This document shows positions 12,438 through 14,782 of a stretch of 14,782 bases of DNA, in pieces. Source of the DNA: Thermoleophilaceae bacterium (GTDB taxonomy: Bacteria; Actinomycetota; Thermoleophilia; Solirubrobacterales; JACPNS01). Position 1 is the stretch's first letter; each line of letters begins with the position of its first letter. Under the pieces are notes generated by a model. It was not told the origin of the DNA, did not search any database, and saw only the letters and a list, made by a program, of their open reading frames with translations. The stretch is taken from NCBI GenBank assembly GCA_016463365.1, contig JAEMRJ010000051.1, positions 1 to 14,782 of the forward strand, written 5' to 3'. The position numbers and the translations under genes are program-made.

Positions 12438-14782
12438 ATGAACGACTTCGGCCTGAAGAGCCTGCTCGCGCAGGGCACGCCATCCGAAGACGGCTGGTCG
12501 ATGCTTTCGCGCGACGGTCGCAAAGCAGAAGAGTTCTACCGCCGCCGCTGGTCGCATGACAAGATCGTCCGCTCGACGCACGGCGTCAACTGCACCGGAT
12601 CGTGCTCCTGGAACGTGCACGTCAAGGACGGGATCATCACCTGGGAGACCCAGGCGATGGACTATCCGAGCAACGGCCCGGACATGCCCGAGTACGAGCC
12701 GCGCGGCTGCCCGCGTGGTGCATCGTTCTCGTGGTACATCTACTCGCCCAACCGTGTCCGTTACCCGTACGTGCGCGGCGTCCTGTTGGAGCTCTACCGC
12801 GAAGAGCTGGCGCGCACCGGAGACCCGGTCGAGGCCTGGGCCGCGATCGTCAATGACCCGGAGAAAAAGCGCAAGTACACCTCACAGCGCGGCAAAGGCG
12901 GATTCGTCCGGGCAAACTGGCACGAAGCTGCCGAGATCGCCGCGGCGGCGCACGCCTACACAGTTCGCGACCACGGACCAGACCGCGTGTTCGGCTTCTC
13001 GCCGATCCCCGCGATGTCGATGGCCTCATACAGCGCGGGCACGCGCTTCCTGTCGCTGATCGGCGGCTCCTGCCTGAGCTTCTACGACTGGTACTGCGAC
13101 CTCCCGGCAGCTTCGCCGCAGGTCTGGGGCGACCAGACCGACGTCCCGGAGTCCGCTGACTGGTGGAACGCCGGCTACCTGATGATGTGGGGCTCGAACG
13201 TGCCGATGACGCGCACGCCCGACGCGCACTTCATGACCGAGGCGCGCTACCGCGGGCAGAAGACGGTCGTCGTCAGCCCCGACTACTCCGACCACACGAA
13301 GTTCGCTGACCACTGGTTGCCGGTCAATCCCGGCACCGACGGAGCGCTCGCGATGGCGATGGGCCACGTGATGCTGAAAGAGTTCTTCGTCGACCGCGAG
13401 GTGCCGTACTTCAACGGCTACGCCAAGCAGTTCACCGACTTCTGCCACCTCGTGCGGCTGGACAAGACCGAAGACGGCGGCCTCGCGGCCGGTCGTTTCC
13501 TGCGCGCATCGGACATCGGTCAGGGCGGCGAACACGCCGAGTGGCAGACCGTTCTGGTCGATGCCGCAAACAATGAACTGACAGTTCCGGACGGCACGAT
13601 CGGCGACCGCTGGGGCGAGGAGGGCGCCGGAAAGTGGAACCTCGAGCTGGGCGACACGGATCCTGCGATGACCCTGCTCGGGCGGCACGACGAAACCGCC
13701 GAGATCGCCGTCAGCGTCTTCGGAGGCGACGGACCACGCGACGCCAAGGTGATCCAGCGCGGCGTTCCCGTCAAGCGGCTGCCCGACGGCACCCTCGTGA
13801 CGACGGTGTTCGACCTGACGCTCGCCCAGTACGGCGTCAGCCGTGACGGTCTGCCGGGTGACTGGCCGAGCTCCTACGAAGACGACAAGCCCTTCACCCC
13901 GGCGTGGCAGGAGCTGCACACCGGGATCCGTGCAGTCGACGTGATCCGGGTTGCCCGCGAGTTCGCGCGCAACGCCGAGCGCACCAAGGGCCGCTCGATG
14001 ATCGTGATGGGCGCCGCCACCAACCACTGGTACCACGGCGACACGATCTACCGCGCGATGCTCAACCTGTTGCTGATGACTGGTTGTCAGGGAGTCAACG
14101 GCGGCGGCTGGGCCCACTACGTCGGCCAGGAGAAGGTCCGCCCGATCGCAGGCTTCTCGCAGATCGCCTTCGCGCTCGACTGGGCGCGCCCGCCGCGCCA
14201 CCAGGCGGCGACGTCGTTCTTCTACATGAACACCGGGCAGTACCGCTACGACGCAATGAATGCCGGCACGTTCCGCTCGCCGAGCGGCAACGGTGTCCTG
14301 AAAGATCGACACGTTGCCGACTGCGTGTCCCAAGCCGTTCGCCTGGGGTGGACGCCCGCGTACCCGAGCCTCGACCGCAACCCGCTGGACATCGGTGACG
14401 AAGCCGCAGCGGCCGACATGACGCCCGCCGACTACGTGGTCGATCAGCTGAAGGCAGACAAGCTCGGCTTCGCCTGGGACGACCCGGACGATCCGCAGAA
14501 CTTCCCGCGCGTGCTGACGGTCTGGCGCGCCAACCTGATCGGTGGCTCGGCCAAGGGGCACGAATACTTCCTGGAGCACCTGCTGGGAGTCAACACTTCA
14601 GCGGTACGCAACGAGGAAACCCCCGAGGAAATGCGTCCCGAGGAGATCAAGTGGCATGACGAGGCCCCGACCGGCAAGCTCGACCTGCTGACCACGCTCG
14701 ACTTCCGCATGAACGGAACGTGCCTGCACTCGGACATCGTGCTGCCGGCCGCCACCTGGTACGAGAAGCACGACATCTCCAG
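12438..14782 (+). CDS. narG: Respiratory nitrate reductase alpha subunit NarG (3' end outside window)
   Basis: The frame is open from ATG at 12438 to the window edge, giving 781 residues of an expected total of about 1,200-1,250. NarG is the molybdenum (bis-MGD) catalytic subunit of the membrane-bound NarGHI complex and reduces nitrate to nitrite at the cytoplasmic face with electrons from quinol. The FS0 iron-sulfur ligands are complete: His48, Cys52 and Cys56 in HGVNCTGSCSW, and Cys91 in RGCPRGAS, one residue off E. coli numbering. Asp217 in FYDWYCDLP is the molybdenum ligand. Also diagnostic are QTDVPESADWWNAGY, WGSNVPMTRTPDAH, and NHWYHGDTIYRA with TGCQGVNGGGWAHYVGQEK farther on. No Tat signal is present, as expected for a cytoplasm-facing NarG. 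narH, narJ and narI should follow. Confidence 0.97.
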   Translation, partial: MNDFGLKSLLAQGTPSEDGWSMLSRDGRKAEEFYRRRWSHDKIVRSTHGVNCTGSCSWNVHVKDGIITWETQAMDYPSNGPDMPEYEPRGCPRGASFSWYIYSPNRVRYPYVRGVLLELYREELARTGDPVEAWAAIVNDPEKKRKYTSQRGKGGFVRANWHEAAEIAAAAHAYTVRDHGPDRVFGFSPIPAMSMASYSAGTRFLSLIGGSCLSFYDWYCDLPAASPQVWGDQTDVPESADWWNAGYLMMWGSNVPMTRTPDAHFMTEARYRGQKTVVVSPDYSDHTKFADHWLPVNPGTDGALAMAMGHVMLKEFFVDREVPYFNGYAKQFTDFCHLVRLDKTEDGGLAAGRFLRASDIGQGGEHAEWQTVLVDAANNELTVPDGTIGDRWGEEGAGKWNLELGDTDPAMTLLGRHDETAEIAVSVFGGDGPRDAKVIQRGVPVKRLPDGTLVTTVFDLTLAQYGVSRDGLPGDWPSSYEDDKPFTPAWQELHTGIRAVDVIRVAREFARNAERTKGRSMIVMGAATNHWYHGDTIYRAMLNLLLMTGCQGVNGGGWAHYVGQEKVRPIAGFSQIAFALDWARPPRHQAATSFFYMNTGQYRYDAMNAGTFRSPSGNGVLKDRHVADCVSQAVRLGWTPAYPSLDRNPLDIGDEAAAADMTPADYVVDQLKADKLGFAWDDPDDPQNFPRVLTVWRANLIGGSAKGHEYFLEHLLGVNTSAVRNEETPEEMRPEEIKWHDEAPTGKLDLLTTLDFRMNGTCLHSDIVLPAATWYEKHDIS

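Noticed and set aside
13026..14579. A 517-codon open frame on the minus strand opposite narG
   Set aside because: It is the antisense shadow of a GC-rich gene. Its translation is rich in Arg, Val, His and Gly with no fold or motif, while the plus strand encodes an intact NarG.

Overview
The window is GC-rich bacterial chromosomal DNA (roughly 62-65% G+C by eye, strong G/C bias at third codon positions). Several starts have a TANNNT -10 hexamer only 6-7 bases before the ATG, the leaderless arrangement common in Actinomycetota. The SHOCT tail, the DUF2007 protein and the nar gene set suggest an actinobacterium, perhaps of the Thermoleophilia/Solirubrobacterales. That placement is an impression from protein style, not a search result.

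Layout. Positions 1-3346: the end of a SHOCT-domain protein, convergent with a minus-strand pair of transporters, a sugar porter (1905-3281) followed by a 14-helix DHA2-type drug exporter (257-1894). Positions 3347-5187: a plus-strand flavoprotein of the sulfide:quinone oxidoreductase/flavocytochrome c sulfide dehydrogenase type, then a TetR-family regulator. It is divergent from the transporters and shares a 65-bp promoter region with them. Positions 5188-6638: a secreted lipase with a structured 5' leader. Positions 6655-7247: hairpins that probably end transcription from both sides, then a minus-strand pair of small genes (an unrecognised 87-aa protein and a DUF2007 protein). Positions 7261-7529: a promoter and leader strikingly like the lipase's, driving an unannotated 48-aa membrane protein. 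Positions 7545-9591: a minus-strand polytopic membrane protein reminiscent of NnrS or of the membrane part of actinobacterial NirK fusions, divergent from a hemolysin III/TrhA-type protein. Positions 9592-14782: a regulatory region with tandem and inverted repeats, then narK (H+ symporter type), narK (antiporter type) and narG, which runs off the window. narH, narJ and narI are expected beyond the edge.

How it fits together. The right third is an anaerobic nitrate respiration operon. Nitrate enters through the two NarK porters, whose genes overlap by four bases, and is reduced at the cytoplasmic face by NarGHI. The NnrS-like protein next door would fit nitrogen-oxide metabolism. The left part is transport and redox housekeeping.

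The least explained signal is the pair of related leaders before the lipase and the 48-aa protein. Both have the same bases around the -10, a hairpin at the expected 5' end of the RNA built on a run of seven Gs, and a second G-rich Shine-Dalgarno hairpin. No gap longer than 300 bases lacks a gene. I saw no tRNA, rRNA, CRISPR array or insertion sequence.
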